Made by a program: the position numbers and the translations under genes. From Muribaculaceae bacterium (GTDB lineage: Bacteria > Bacteroidota > Bacteroidia > Bacteroidales > Muribaculaceae): DNA of 64,000 nucleotides. Location of the stretch: the NCBI GenBank assembly GCA_009775265.1, contig VSPG01000001.1:1-64000 (forward strand). Direction: 5' to 3'. Position 1 is the first letter of the stretch, and the number at the start of each line of letters is the position of its first letter. Of this stretch, positions 8,378 to 17,838 are shown piece by piece. Below the pieces are notes generated by a model. It was not told where the DNA came from, did no database searches, and was given only the letters and a program-made list of their open reading frames with translations.

Positions 8378-9478
8378 ATGTCAAAACCTAAAGTAATCGC
8401 ATTCTATTTGCCCCAGTACCATCCTACGCCCGACAATGACCGATGGTGGGGCAAAGGGTTCACAGAGTGGACCAACGTGGCCAAAGCCCGGCCGCTTTTC
8501 CGTGGGCACTACCAGCCGCACGTGCCGGCCGACCTCGGATTCTACGACCTGCGTCTGCCTGAAGTGAGGGAGGCGCAGGCCCAACTCGCCCGCGAAGCCG
8601 GAATATACGGGTTCTGCTACTACCACTACTGGTTCGGTAACGGCAAGGAGGAACTCGAACTGCCGTTCAACGAGGTGTTGCGCCTCGGCAAGCCCGATTT
8701 TCCTTTCATGCTCTGCTGGGCCAACGAATCGTGGCACAGGAAGTTCTGGGACAAGGACGGCAAAGGCACGTCCAAAGAGATGCTCGTGGAGCAGACCTAT
8801 CCCGGCGACGAAGATCACATTGCCCATTTCTACCGGCTTCTGCCTGCATTTAAAGACCCCCGCTATATTCGCATCGATGGCAAGCCGGCATTCATGATTT
8901 ATAAACCCGATGCCTTTCCTGATATTACGGGCTTCATCAGTCTGTGGAATGCGCTTGCGGAAAAAGAAGGGCTTGGAGGCATATGCTTCATAGCCCAGTT
9001 GCAGGAACGCTTTTTTGAAGAACGCTACGATGATTTGATTGGCAAAGGATTTGATATTATCAATACGGTAGGATTATATGAGGCTCTGATGTCTCAATAC
9101 AATATTTTGGAAAAGTTTGTATATCCATTGGCGCACCACGTGTTAAATCGTCCGTTGTCACGTGAGTACAAGAAAGTATACCCGCATTTCGTGACATCGC
9201 TTGATAATAAAGAGAAGGTGTGTCCTACCATTATCCCGAATTGGGACCATACTCCGAGAAGCGGAAACAATGGATGGGTGCTGACCGACCCGGCTCCTGA
9301 ACACGTCAAAAAGCATTTTATGCAAATGCTAAGAATAGCAAATGCAAAGAAAGAAACGGAACCTGTCGTGTTCTTGAAGTCTTGGAATGAATGGGGAGAG
9401 GGCAATTACATGGAACCCGATTTGAAATATGGCCATGAATTTATAGAAGCCCTTATGGTTTCCTTAAGCTCATTGTAA
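8378..9478 (+). CDS. WbsX-like glycosyltransferase (GH99-like domain)
   Basis: This 366-residue protein begins KVIAFYLPQYHPTPDNDRWW and continues with KGFTEWTNVAKARPLF and GIYGFCYYHYWFGNG, the hallmark of the Glyco_tran_WbsX family, and ends with the conserved SWNEWGEGNYMEPD. The family is found in O-antigen, capsule and exopolysaccharide loci; its biochemical reaction is poorly defined. The first ~480 bp are clearly GC-rich with GC-ending codons, while the rest is AT-richer, so the gene may be a recombinant of two sources. Confidence 0.88.
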   Translation: MSKPKVIAFYLPQYHPTPDNDRWWGKGFTEWTNVAKARPLFRGHYQPHVPADLGFYDLRLPEVREAQAQLAREAGIYGFCYYHYWFGNGKEELELPFNEVLRLGKPDFPFMLCWANESWHRKFWDKDGKGTSKEMLVEQTYPGDEDHIAHFYRLLPAFKDPRYIRIDGKPAFMIYKPDAFPDITGFISLWNALAEKEGLGGICFIAQLQERFFEERYDDLIGKGFDIINTVGLYEALMSQYNILEKFVYPLAHHVLNRPLSREYKKVYPHFVTSLDNKEKVCPTIIPNWDHTPRSGNNGWVLTDPAPEHVKKHFMQMLRIANAKKETEPVVFLKSWNEWGEGNYMEPDLKYGHEFIEALMVSLSSL

Positions 9479-9485
9479 GATAAAT

Positions 9486-10517
9486 ATGATAAGTATTATA
9501 ATTCCTGTCTATAACGCTGCGAAAACCATAGGACGGTGTGTGGACTCAATTCTGGCACAAACTATAAAGGATTATGAGATAATTCTTGTAAATGACGGAA
9601 GTAAGGATGATTCATTACTCATATGCAAGGAATACGCCTGTCGTCACGATAATATAAGAATTATAGACCAGCCAAACTCGGGTGTCAGCGTTGCTCGCAA
9701 CGTCGGCATAGATGCAGCAAAAGGAGAGTTCATCACATTCATTGATTCTGACGATTTCGTATTACCATCGTATCTTGAGGATTTCAATTTCACGGTAAGG
9801 TTAGCAGATATATATATTCAAGGTATCGACTACGTTTTCCCGCATAACAACCATACAAAACATTTTTTCTCTTATACAGAAGACTATTTCAACCTATCTG
9901 ACAATCCGAGTAAAGTGATTTCAAGTTGTATTTTGGAAAATGGATGTCCTGTTGCAAAACTTTTTAAAAGAGCTATAATTCACCAGAATAATATCAGATT
10001 CAATACAGCACTCTCTATCAACGAGGATCATCTATTTGTTGCCCAATATTACACCCATAGTGATAGCATTTATATATCTGATAAAATAAATTATAAATAT
10101 GTTTATGATATATATACGTCATCGTTGACAAAACGTAAGCGCCCAAGTTGTGAATGGATTTTGGTGGGTGAAGCTATGAACCAAGCATTCAGATGCTTTA
10201 TTGAAAGATATGATTGCGGATTTTATTTTTGGAATAGTGTGTTGCCCTTTTTTGGATTAAACCAGCTAATCAGGGCGACGATTGCAGCTTATGGCGAATC
10301 GGAATCGAAACAGACTCTTGTTAGGATTAATAAACTTTGGAGGCAATATACAGATAACAATACTATTATAATATATCGTGGTTTGTATTTTAGAAAAATG
10401 TCTGAGTGGCTATCTGCTGACATTGCATATAACTATTATTCCGGAAAGATACTACTCAATGTTCTTGATGCGGTCTCATTCTTGAAGCATCAGATAAGAG
10501 CAATAATCTATCGTTAA
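9486..10517 (+). CDS. Family 2 glycosyltransferase
   Basis: This 343-residue GT-A enzyme starts MISIIIPVYNAAKTIGRCVD, has the nucleotide-binding VNDGSKDDS and the metal-binding IDSDDFV with the surrounding NVGIDAAKGEF motif. The C-terminal half lacks strong family features and is likely acceptor-specific. It transfers a sugar from a nucleotide donor to a growing lipid-linked oligosaccharide at the cytoplasmic face. The gene is strongly AT-rich, as is the following polymerase gene, so the pair may have been acquired together. Confidence 0.9.
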   Translation: MISIIIPVYNAAKTIGRCVDSILAQTIKDYEIILVNDGSKDDSLLICKEYACRHDNIRIIDQPNSGVSVARNVGIDAAKGEFITFIDSDDFVLPSYLEDFNFTVRLADIYIQGIDYVFPHNNHTKHFFSYTEDYFNLSDNPSKVISSCILENGCPVAKLFKRAIIHQNNIRFNTALSINEDHLFVAQYYTHSDSIYISDKINYKYVYDIYTSSLTKRKRPSCEWILVGEAMNQAFRCFIERYDCGFYFWNSVLPFFGLNQLIRATIAAYGESESKQTLVRINKLWRQYTDNNTIIIYRGLYFRKMSEWLSADIAYNYYSGKILLNVLDAVSFLKHQIRAIIYR

Positions 10518-10528
10518 CCATGTAGTAT

Positions 10529-11746
10529 ATGGTATACTTTTGTGTTTTCTTATTTCTTTTTTTCTGCGGATGGGAGTGTTATGTCCGTCCACGTTTTAAA
10601 CATTACAAATTATTGTATGTAATAGCATTTTTAATTTTCGTATATATTGCCGGAATGAGGTATAATTTAGGAGTAGATTATTTTGCTTATGCAAAGGCAT
10701 TCTATCGAGGGGATACAATTTACGACATATTCAAATACGACTCCTTTGAATCGTTTGAGAAAAAAAACCAATGGGAATTAGGCTTTTCTATATTTAGTAT
10801 TATCCTAAGAACATTTACAAATAATTCTCAAATACTTTTTCTTGTAGCTTCAATTATTTGTACCAAATTGCTATTTAAGTCTCTTAAATATTTTGTGTCA
10901 CGGAAGTTCTTTTTCTTCGCTTTATTGACTTATTTCTGCTCTACGTATATGCTTATGGAAATGCAGGCCCTCCGCCAGGCTTTGGCTGCCGGCATTTTAT
11001 ATTACGCTTTCTTCTTAAATTTTAGAAGTCGTAAAAAAGCCGTGTTATGTGTGTTTATCGCTTATCTATTTCATAATTCGGCTATTCTATTTATTCCTCT
11101 TTTATTTATAATCAACAAGCGTATTAGTATACACACACAATTATTATTTCTTATTGTCTCATTAGTAATTTTTGTTATGAGAATTCAATGGGTAGGAAGC
11201 ATAATCACTACACTTGCTGATTATAATTCTGAATTTGGGTTGATTGAAAAAGCGTATAACTATGTCAAAGAAGATGCATTGAGTGCACAGAGGGGTGTAT
11301 TTGCCACATTTTTTCTTTATCTATTAGTCTATCTGACATATCTTTATTGTAACCGTAAACATGGCTATTATGATTCATCACCGAAATTGGTCATGGGGCA
11401 AAATTTATTATGGCTTTTTCTTCTAATCACAAGTTTTACATGGGAAATAAGTTATTTTAGTACACGTTTAAGTTGGTATTGCCTGTTTGGCTTATCCATT
11501 TGCTTGCCTTATATGGTTACATACTTTGAGCGTAAAAGTCGTATAGTGGCGGTTGCTTATATCTTTTCTTTCAATTTATTGCTATTACGTCCATTTCTTT
11601 TTCCAGGACTTACACAACTTCCATTTTCTCCATATGAGGATTATATCTCATGCGAATTGTTCGGGGTTAAAAGCACGGGTAAGCAACGATGTGAAAAATA
11701 TGTGGCAGGATCGGGTATGGATGGAGTCACATTTGATACAAAATAA
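10529..11746 (+). CDS. EpsG-family polysaccharide polymerase (Wzy-like)
   Basis: This 405-residue membrane protein has about ten hydrophobic segments. The loop after the first helices reads AGMRYNLGVDYFAYAKAFY, and later come MEMQALRQALAAGI and FHNSAILFIPLL, which together mark EpsG proteins. These polymerise repeat units at the periplasmic face in place of a classical Wzy. It lies 11 bp after the GT2 gene. It is among the most AT-rich genes in the window, common for polymerase genes. Confidence 0.85.
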   Translation: MVYFCVFLFLFFCGWECYVRPRFKHYKLLYVIAFLIFVYIAGMRYNLGVDYFAYAKAFYRGDTIYDIFKYDSFESFEKKNQWELGFSIFSIILRTFTNNSQILFLVASIICTKLLFKSLKYFVSRKFFFFALLTYFCSTYMLMEMQALRQALAAGILYYAFFLNFRSRKKAVLCVFIAYLFHNSAILFIPLLFIINKRISIHTQLLFLIVSLVIFVMRIQWVGSIITTLADYNSEFGLIEKAYNYVKEDALSAQRGVFATFFLYLLVYLTYLYCNRKHGYYDSSPKLVMGQNLLWLFLLITSFTWEISYFSTRLSWYCLFGLSICLPYMVTYFERKSRIVAVAYIFSFNLLLLRPFLFPGLTQLPFSPYEDYISCELFGVKSTGKQRCEKYVAGSGMDGVTFDTK

Positions 11747-11784
11747 GATATTATAAACTATTTTGTGGATAAACATAATTAAGC

Positions 11785-12831
11785 ATGATTAAGCGATGGG
11801 TTGTAATATACCCTGTAGGAAGAACCTCAGCAGTGACCGGCGGGCACAAGTATGAGGATAATCTGTGGGAGACCATTTCGTCATGCGACGTCGTGGAGTT
11901 GCATCGCGATGCGTTGTTTGCACGCAGGACGCTGGCGTCCAAGCTTCTCAGTCCGTTGAAATGCATTAGGAAAGCATGGAGCCTGCGCGGCTTTGACGGC
12001 GTGTTCCTGAACAGTTCGACATTTTTCTATTTGCTGCCTCTGTCTTTTTTGCTGAAATTAGTCGGCAAAAGGGTGCTTATCGTGCACCATCATTTTATAT
12101 ATCTTGAGTTTTCCGGTCTAAAAAGGGCATTATACAGGTTCGGGGAGTTGCTTTTCCTGAAATCGGCAAGCCGCATAGTCTCTCCAAGTCCGTATATCGA
12201 AATGGAGCTTAAACGGCGTGGATTCGGCAATGTCATGCTGTGGCCGATTCCATTCGAACGCATAAAATCCGAACAGAATCCGGAGCCGACGGAAGGAAAT
12301 CTTGTCTATGTAGGCACGATTGAGCCGCGCAAAGGGCTGAAATACCTGTTTGAGGCCTTGGCTGTCCTGTGCGGAAAAGGCGTCAGGTTCCGGCTTCAGA
12401 TTATAGGAAAGACAGTCGACGCTTCATATGAGGATGAATTGAAATCGTATGCGGGGACAAGAAATCTGCCCGTTGAGTTTTTAGGTTTCGTAGCCAAGGA
12501 GACAAAACATGAGGTGTTATGCCGCGGCGACATATTTGTTTTTCCATCCCTTCTTGAGGGATTCGGCATGGTGCTGGCCGAGGCTCAATGCTACGGACTG
12601 CCGATAGTATGCTTTGACAACTCTGCTATGCCATTCACTGTCAGGCATGGAGAGAACGGCTTGCTTTGCGGCAATGGCGACGTGCAGCAATTGGCGGAAA
12701 ATATCCGTACCATATTGCAGGACCGCGCCCTTCGTGCCCGAATGAGCCGCCGGGCGCTTAAGGATTCGGAAAGCCTGTGTTCGCAAGCCGATTTTAAGAA
12801 AAAGGTAATTGACGATATCTCAAGATTATAA
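11785..12831 (+). CDS. Family 4 glycosyltransferase (GT-B)
   Basis: This 348-residue protein has a GT-B fold with the C-terminal donor domain clear: NLVYVGTIEPRKGLKYLFEA, then IFVFPSLLEGFGMVLAEAQ with the conserved acidic-x7-acidic pattern, and a final helix. The N-terminal domain begins VVIYPVGRTSAVTGGHKYED. It is a retaining glycosyltransferase acting on lipid-linked intermediates at the inner membrane. The next GT4 gene follows after 36 bp. The sugar specificity cannot be read from sequence. Confidence 0.88.
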   Translation: MIKRWVVIYPVGRTSAVTGGHKYEDNLWETISSCDVVELHRDALFARRTLASKLLSPLKCIRKAWSLRGFDGVFLNSSTFFYLLPLSFLLKLVGKRVLIVHHHFIYLEFSGLKRALYRFGELLFLKSASRIVSPSPYIEMELKRRGFGNVMLWPIPFERIKSEQNPEPTEGNLVYVGTIEPRKGLKYLFEALAVLCGKGVRFRLQIIGKTVDASYEDELKSYAGTRNLPVEFLGFVAKETKHEVLCRGDIFVFPSLLEGFGMVLAEAQCYGLPIVCFDNSAMPFTVRHGENGLLCGNGDVQQLAENIRTILQDRALRARMSRRALKDSESLCSQADFKKKVIDDISRL

Positions 12832-12867
12832 GAAACAGAAATCAAGAAGGCTTCAAGTGCTTTTAAG

Positions 12868-13932
12868 ATGAAGGTACTACACATAATTTCGTCTTTGGAA
12901 ACAGGCGGAGCACAAAAACTACTGTCGGAACTGCTTCCTGAATTAAAGATACTCGACGTAGATGTTGAGCTGGTAGTGTTCCGCAAGACCGGAAGCCGCT
13001 TCGAAAAGCAGATAGAAAACGCCGGCATCCCTCTCCATTCGCTCGGTATTGAATCCAACTACAGTCCTGCAATACTTACGCGCCTGCGGCCCTATATGAA
13101 ATCAGCCGATATTGTACACGCGCATCTGTTTCCGGTGCTTTATGAAACAGTGCTCGCCAATATCGGCATAGGCAAGCCGATCATATACACAGAGCACTCC
13201 ACGAGCAATAACAGACGAACAAAACCGTATTTTCGGCCTATTGAGAAATGGATGTACGGACGTCTTGCCAAGGTGATAGCGATAAGTCGGCAGACAAAAG
13301 ACGCGCTCGACCATTGGCTTGATTATTGTGACGGTGACAGCGAAAAGGTGGTGGTAGTGAACAATGGCATAAGCCTCGTTCCGGTCGAGGCGCCATCACG
13401 GGCACTCCCTGAGAAGACCGTGCTTATGGTGTCGCGGTTCACCGAAGCAAAAGACCATGCAACAGTACTGCGTGCAATGAAACACATTGCCACGCCCGGA
13501 GTGACTCTTGCATTTGCCGGGACGGGAGCAACAATGGACTCTTGCCGCCGGTTGGCATTGGAACTTGGCATTCAGAATCAGGTGCTTTTCCTCGGCGACC
13601 GCGACGATGCGCAGGCACTGATGGCCCAGGCCTCGATAGGGGTACAGTCCTCGCATTGGGAAGGATTCGGACTCACAGCCGTGGAGTTCATGGCCGCGGG
13701 TACGCCGGTGGTTGCATCGGATGTGGAAGGGCTGCGTCAGGTAGTTGAAGGTGCGGGAATCGTGTTTCCTCAAGGCGATTATGTGGCGCTTGCCAGAACC
13801 ATAGATTTATTGTTTACGGATTCCGAACTATACAGCAGTTGCGTATACGGCGGTAAATCACGGGCCGGCGAATACTCCATCAAAAATACCGCCCGTACAT
13901 ACTCAGAATTGTACGAAAGGATACTTAAGTAA
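12868..13932 (+). CDS. Family 4 glycosyltransferase (GT-B)
   Basis: This 354-residue enzyme begins MKVLHIISSLETGGAQKLLS, the glycine-rich acceptor-domain loop usual in GT4, then has ADIVHAHLFPV, LMVSRFTEAKDHATVLRA in the donor half and SSHWEGFGLTAVEFMAAGTP with the catalytic-site glutamates. Likely a retaining transferase in repeat-unit assembly. A 124-bp gap separates it from the third GT4; I see no gene in that gap. Confidence 0.9.
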   Translation: MKVLHIISSLETGGAQKLLSELLPELKILDVDVELVVFRKTGSRFEKQIENAGIPLHSLGIESNYSPAILTRLRPYMKSADIVHAHLFPVLYETVLANIGIGKPIIYTEHSTSNNRRTKPYFRPIEKWMYGRLAKVIAISRQTKDALDHWLDYCDGDSEKVVVVNNGISLVPVEAPSRALPEKTVLMVSRFTEAKDHATVLRAMKHIATPGVTLAFAGTGATMDSCRRLALELGIQNQVLFLGDRDDAQALMAQASIGVQSSHWEGFGLTAVEFMAAGTPVVASDVEGLRQVVEGAGIVFPQGDYVALARTIDLLFTDSELYSSCVYGGKSRAGEYSIKNTARTYSELYERILK

Positions 13933-14056
13933 AAAAAATCAAGGCCGTCCAAGGCATCATCCCGAAAGGATTTCTCAGACATACCCGCAGACTCAAAATG
14001 AGCCGTAGCCCGACAGAAGTCAGCGGCCATACGAGGTACAAAGCCATAAATCACTC

Positions 14057-15184
14057 ATGAAAAAACTTTTGATGGTGGTCAACGAAGACCGCTTTTTTTT
14101 GTCGCACCGTAGCCCCTTGGCACTTGCGGCGAAAGAGGCGGGTTACGACGTTGCAGTAGCCGCCAAAGATACCGGCAGAAGACACGAGATAGAGTCCTCA
14201 GGCCTGCGTTTCATCGACTTGCCCATAAACCCCACCGGCATGAACCCCGCGGAGGAAATCAGGACTCTGCGTTTCCTCTGCAGGCTGTACCGGAAAGAAA
14301 AGCCGGACATAGTGCACCACGTAGGACTCAAAAACATCCTTTGGGGAGGCGTGGCTGCCCGTCTGCTCGGCGTGCCGGGGGTGGTGAACGCCGTAAGCGG
14401 CCTCGGAGGGCTTTTCAACGGAGGCGGCCGTCTGTCGGCGGTGACGCGCGGCATACTCGGCGTGATGCGTTTTTCCAACCGCCGCAAAGGCGTCAAAGTC
14501 ATATTTCAGAACAGCGACGACCTCGACATATTCCTCAGGCAAAAAGTGGTGTCAGAGAAGCAGGTGGAATTCACCAAAGGCTCCGGCATAGACCTTGAGG
14601 ACTTCCGTCCGGTGGCCGAGCCGCCGTCAGGCCCCGTGAACGTGATATTCACCGCACGCATGGTGCGTGAAAAAGGCGTGTGCGACCTCGTCGAGGCGGC
14701 AGAGCTTCTAAAGCCTGCTTACGCTTCGCGCCTGCGTTTCCTGCTGTGCGGACGCATCACCCCTAACAAATCCGGTATAACGGAGGAATACATGCGTGAG
14801 CACTGCGACGGCAGATACATATGCTGGCTCGGAGAGCGCGACGATGTAAAAACGCTTTTGGAGAACAGCCACATAATGGCATTCCCTTCATACTACCGCG
14901 AAGGAGTGCCGAAATCCCTCATAGAGGCGTCGGCGATAGGCCGCCCGATAGTCACATGCGACTCCACCGGCTGCCGCGACGTCGTGGAGGACGGTGTCAA
15001 CGGCATCCTCGTGGCTCCACGGAACGCCCGCAGGCTTGCCGAGGCCATCGCCTCGCTGGCAGACGATGCCGCCATGCGCCTGCGCATGGGCCAGGCGTCG
15101 AGGGCGCGGGCCGAGAAGGAGTTCGACATAAAGTCGGTGGTGAACACGCATTTAAGGATTTATAAAGAACTGTCATATGACTAA
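14057..15184 (+). CDS. Family 4 glycosyltransferase (GT-B), GC-rich
   Basis: This 375-residue GT4 enzyme opens MKKLLMVVNEDRFFLSHRSP and has DIVHHVGLKNILWGGVAARL, NVIFTARMVREKGVCDLVEA and YYREGVPKSLIEASAIGRPI with donor-site acidic residues. It resembles transferases that add N-acetylhexosamine-type sugars (PglA group), but that is a weak inference. GC content and GC-ending codons are clearly above the neighbours. A T8 run at 14093-14100 falls near the start and is in frame. It overlaps the next gene by 8 bp. Confidence 0.88.
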   Translation: MKKLLMVVNEDRFFLSHRSPLALAAKEAGYDVAVAAKDTGRRHEIESSGLRFIDLPINPTGMNPAEEIRTLRFLCRLYRKEKPDIVHHVGLKNILWGGVAARLLGVPGVVNAVSGLGGLFNGGGRLSAVTRGILGVMRFSNRRKGVKVIFQNSDDLDIFLRQKVVSEKQVEFTKGSGIDLEDFRPVAEPPSGPVNVIFTARMVREKGVCDLVEAAELLKPAYASRLRFLLCGRITPNKSGITEEYMREHCDGRYICWLGERDDVKTLLENSHIMAFPSYYREGVPKSLIEASAIGRPIVTCDSTGCRDVVEDGVNGILVAPRNARRLAEAIASLADDAAMRLRMGQASRARAEKEFDIKSVVNTHLRIYKELSYD

Positions 15185-16208
15185 ACAAAGACTTATTGAA
15201 TTCGATGTTCTCAAGTTTTTGGCAATATTTTTGGTGTTGTGGGGACATGTCATACTGCATCTTTCCGACGCGCCGGCTGCCGGAAACGGAATGTACAATT
15301 TCATAAGTTCGTTCCATATGCCGCTGTTCATGCTCATTTCGGGTTTCTTCGCCAGTTCGTCGTTGAAGCTGCCGCCCCGGCGCTTCTTAAGCAAGAAATT
15401 TTTCCAGCTCTTGTGGCCGTGCCTCTCCTTCGGGTTGTTGTTCCTGCTGTTGCTTGCCGCTATAGGGCTGTTTGACAGCCGCTTTTCCGTAGGAAGTTTC
15501 AGCCTGCGCGGCGTGGCTTATTATCTGTGGTCGGGGCTTTGGTTTCTTAAAAGCCTGTTCTTCTGCTATGCCGTGCTGTATGTGGCTCTCGCCGTGTGCA
15601 GAGGTAAATCTCTGTGGGGGGGGGTATTATCTCTGGTTGTGAGTCAAATATTCCCTATGTTCAAGGTTAACTCCATGTTCCCGTTTTTTCTGGCGGGGTG
15701 GTGCCTGTCGTTCAACATCGATTGGCTTAAGGCCCACATCAAGGCGGTGTTTTGGGTGTCGCTGCCGGTTTTTGCAGTATTCCTGTATTTTCTCGATGCC
15801 GGTATATTTTCAATTATGCCGGAGATAAAGACGCGTCTGTTGCAAGGCGATTTCATGGCATTCAAGGATCTGTGTTATGTCAATTTCTACCGCTTCTTCC
15901 TCGGCCTGGCCGGTTCGTTGCTCGTAGTATCCCTCGTATTCATGCTCCTCAGACATTGGCACAGCCGCCGCATGCTGAGTGCGATGTCGCGGGGAGGGCG
16001 TCAGACACTCGGCATCTACATCATCCAATCGTTCATCCTCGAAACCTTGATGGCGCAGACTATGGATTTTACCTGTATGGACGTTTATGCGTTCACGTAT
16101 CTGCTTTCGCCTGTGTTATCACTTGTGCTGTTGTTCGTGTGCATGTATATCTCCGAACGCATCCGGCGTTGGCCACGTATCGGAAAGCAGCTTTTCGGAC
16201 AAGGCTGA
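15177..16208 (+). CDS. Acyltransferase family 3 membrane protein
   Basis: This 343-residue integral membrane protein starts RLIEFDVLKFLAIFLVLWGH, with the conserved His of acyltransferase-3 O-acyltransferases, followed by FHMPLFMLISGFF and about ten hydrophobic helices, ending near GRQTLGIYIIQSF. It probably acylates (most often acetylates) a sugar of the polysaccharide. Codons for LWGGV contain nine consecutive G (15616-15624) in frame, so gain or loss of one base would truncate it. It overlaps the upstream GT4 by 8 bp. Confidence 0.9.
   Translation: MTKQRLIEFDVLKFLAIFLVLWGHVILHLSDAPAAGNGMYNFISSFHMPLFMLISGFFASSSLKLPPRRFLSKKFFQLLWPCLSFGLLFLLLLAAIGLFDSRFSVGSFSLRGVAYYLWSGLWFLKSLFFCYAVLYVALAVCRGKSLWGGVLSLVVSQIFPMFKVNSMFPFFLAGWCLSFNIDWLKAHIKAVFWVSLPVFAVFLYFLDAGIFSIMPEIKTRLLQGDFMAFKDLCYVNFYRFFLGLAGSLLVVSLVFMLLRHWHSRRMLSAMSRGGRQTLGIYIIQSFILETLMAQTMDFTCMDVYAFTYLLSPVLSLVLLFVCMYISERIRRWPRIGKQLFGQG
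15616..15624 (+). repeat. G9 homopolymer inside the acyltransferase gene
   Basis: Nine consecutive G lie about 40% into the acyltransferase reading frame, coding for part of Trp-Gly-Gly-Val. The present length keeps the frame open. Slippage at such tracts switches capsule acetyltransferases in other bacteria, so this is a plausible contingency tract. Confidence 0.85.
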
Positions 16209-16337
16209 CGCATGAATGGAATACAATCAGTATGTGGCAAGCTGTCAGAGAGTCGATGCTACATATCAGTGCGGCTCTCCGACCTAAGATAGTCTGAGAT
16301 TTTGCCGGTAATTTTCGGAAGTTTCGGAAATAATTCT

Positions 16338-16345
16338 TAAATTTG
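16338..16345 (+). promoter_or_regulatory. Candidate -7 element for rmlACDB
   Basis: TAAATTTG matches the Bacteroidota -7 consensus TAnnTTTG exactly and ends 20 bp before the rmlA start. No good TTTG is found at the expected -33 spacing (TTTT/TTCG near 16312-16318 is the nearest). It would let the rhamnose genes be expressed apart from the upstream locus. Confidence 0.5.
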
Positions 16346-16365
16346 CGGCAATCAAGTATTAATCT

Positions 16366-17271
16366 ATGAAAGGAATAGTTCTTGCCGGAGGATCCGGCAC
16401 CCGCCTTTATCCCATAACCAAGGGTGTGTCGAAACAGATGCTTCCTGTCTACGACAAGCCCATGGTGTATTATCCGATTTCCACATTGATGCTCGCTGGC
16501 ATACGTGATATTCTGATTATTTCCACTCCGCACGACCTTCCCGGTTTCCGCCGCCTGCTTGGTGACGGCTCAGACTATGGTGTGCATTTTGAATATGCCG
16601 AGCAGCCTTCTCCCGATGGTCTGGCACAGGCGTTTATCATAGGACGGGATTTTATCGGCGATGATTCCGCATGTCTCGTGCTTGGCGACAATATTTTCCA
16701 CGGAGCCGGATTTTCCAAAGTGCTTAACGATTCCGTAGTAGCAGCCGAACGCGACGGCAAGGCTACCGTGTTCGGCTATTGGGTGGACGACCCCGAGCGG
16801 TATGGCGTGGCCGAATTCGACAACGATGGCAATTGTCTTTCCATAGAAGAAAAGCCCGAGAATCCCAAAAGCAACTATGCTGTGGTAGGGTTGTATTTCT
16901 ATCCAAACAAGGTTGTGGATGTTGCCGCCTCCATCAAGCCTTCGGCGCGCGGCGAACTTGAAATCACCACCGTCAACCAGGAGTTCCTGAAAGACGGCGA
17001 ACTGAAAGTGCAGACGCTTCCACGCGGCTTTGCATGGCTTGACACCGGTACGCACGATTCGCTTGCCGAGGCGTCTATCTATGTTGAGGTGCTGGAAAAG
17101 CGCCAAGGGCTTAAGATTGCATGCCTCGAAGGCATAGCATATCGTCAGGGATGGATTTCGCGCGAGCGCATGCTGGAAGTGGCTCAGCCGATGCTCAAAA
17201 ACCAGTATGGACAGTATCTGCTTAAAGTGGTGGACGAAATAGACCGTACCGGATTTAAAAACCTCGACTGA
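16366..17271 (+). CDS. rfbA: Glucose-1-phosphate thymidylyltransferase
   Basis: This 301-residue enzyme has the signature MKGIVLAGGSGTRLYPITKG followed by VSKQMLPVYDKPMVYYP and EKPENPKSNYAVVGLYFYP. It makes dTDP-glucose from dTTP and glucose 1-phosphate, the first step of dTDP-L-rhamnose synthesis. Length is normal for RmlA. It is 1 bp from rmlC, and rmlA-C-D-B are packed with 1-2 bp gaps, clearly one operon. Confidence 0.97.
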   Translation: MKGIVLAGGSGTRLYPITKGVSKQMLPVYDKPMVYYPISTLMLAGIRDILIISTPHDLPGFRRLLGDGSDYGVHFEYAEQPSPDGLAQAFIIGRDFIGDDSACLVLGDNIFHGAGFSKVLNDSVVAAERDGKATVFGYWVDDPERYGVAEFDNDGNCLSIEEKPENPKSNYAVVGLYFYPNKVVDVAASIKPSARGELEITTVNQEFLKDGELKVQTLPRGFAWLDTGTHDSLAEASIYVEVLEKRQGLKIACLEGIAYRQGWISRERMLEVAQPMLKNQYGQYLLKVVDEIDRTGFKNLD

Positions 17272-17272
17272 T

Positions 17273-17836
17273 ATGGAAGTGAAGGAAACGTCCATCCCAG
17301 GGGTAGTAATCATTGAACCTCGTGTTTTTGCAGATTCGCGCGGATATTTTTTCGAGAGTTATTCGCAGCGCGAATTTGAGGAGAAGGTGGGACCGGTGCA
17401 CTTTGTGCAGGACAATGAAAGTTGTTCCACGCGTGGAGTAATGCGCGGTCTGCATTTCCAGCGTCCGCCCTTTGCTCAGGCCAAACTGGTGCGCTGTGTG
17501 CGAGGCGCTGTGCTCGATGTAGCCGTCGACATCCGCCGCGGCTCGCCCACATTCGGGCAGCATGTGGCCGTTGAACTGACGGAGGACAACCACCGCCAGT
17601 TCTTCATTCCTCGCGGCTTTGCCCATGGCTTTGCTGTTCTGAGCGATGTTGCCGTGTTTCAGTACAAATGCGACAACTATTATGCTCCGCAGGCCGACGG
17701 AGGAATATCCATACTCGACACTTCTCTCGGCATTGACTGGCGCATTGACCCGTTGCAGTCCATCCTGAGCGAGAAAGACACCAACCATCCTCTGCTTAAA
17801 GAATTCGAATCTCCTTTTCTATACCAGAACGATTAG
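17273..17836 (+). CDS. rfbC: dTDP-4-dehydrorhamnose 3,5-epimerase
   Basis: This 187-residue cupin-fold enzyme has IPGVVIIEPRVFADSRGYFFE at its N-terminus, FVQDNESCSTRGVMRGLHFQ, which includes the catalytic-region His, and FFIPRGFAHGFAVLSDVAVF. It epimerises C3 and C5 of dTDP-4-keto-6-deoxyglucose. The length is that of the family. It stands between rmlA and rmlD. Confidence 0.97.
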   Translation: MEVKETSIPGVVIIEPRVFADSRGYFFESYSQREFEEKVGPVHFVQDNESCSTRGVMRGLHFQRPPFAQAKLVRCVRGAVLDVAVDIRRGSPTFGQHVAVELTEDNHRQFFIPRGFAHGFAVLSDVAVFQYKCDNYYAPQADGGISILDTSLGIDWRIDPLQSILSEKDTNHPLLKEFESPFLYQND

Positions 17837-17838
17837 AA

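Noticed and set aside
14093..14100. T8 run near the start of the third GT4 gene as a phase-variation tract
   Set aside because: A/T runs of eight occur in several intact genes here, including the flippase, rmlB and the LRR lipoprotein, so this one is not special without read-level evidence.
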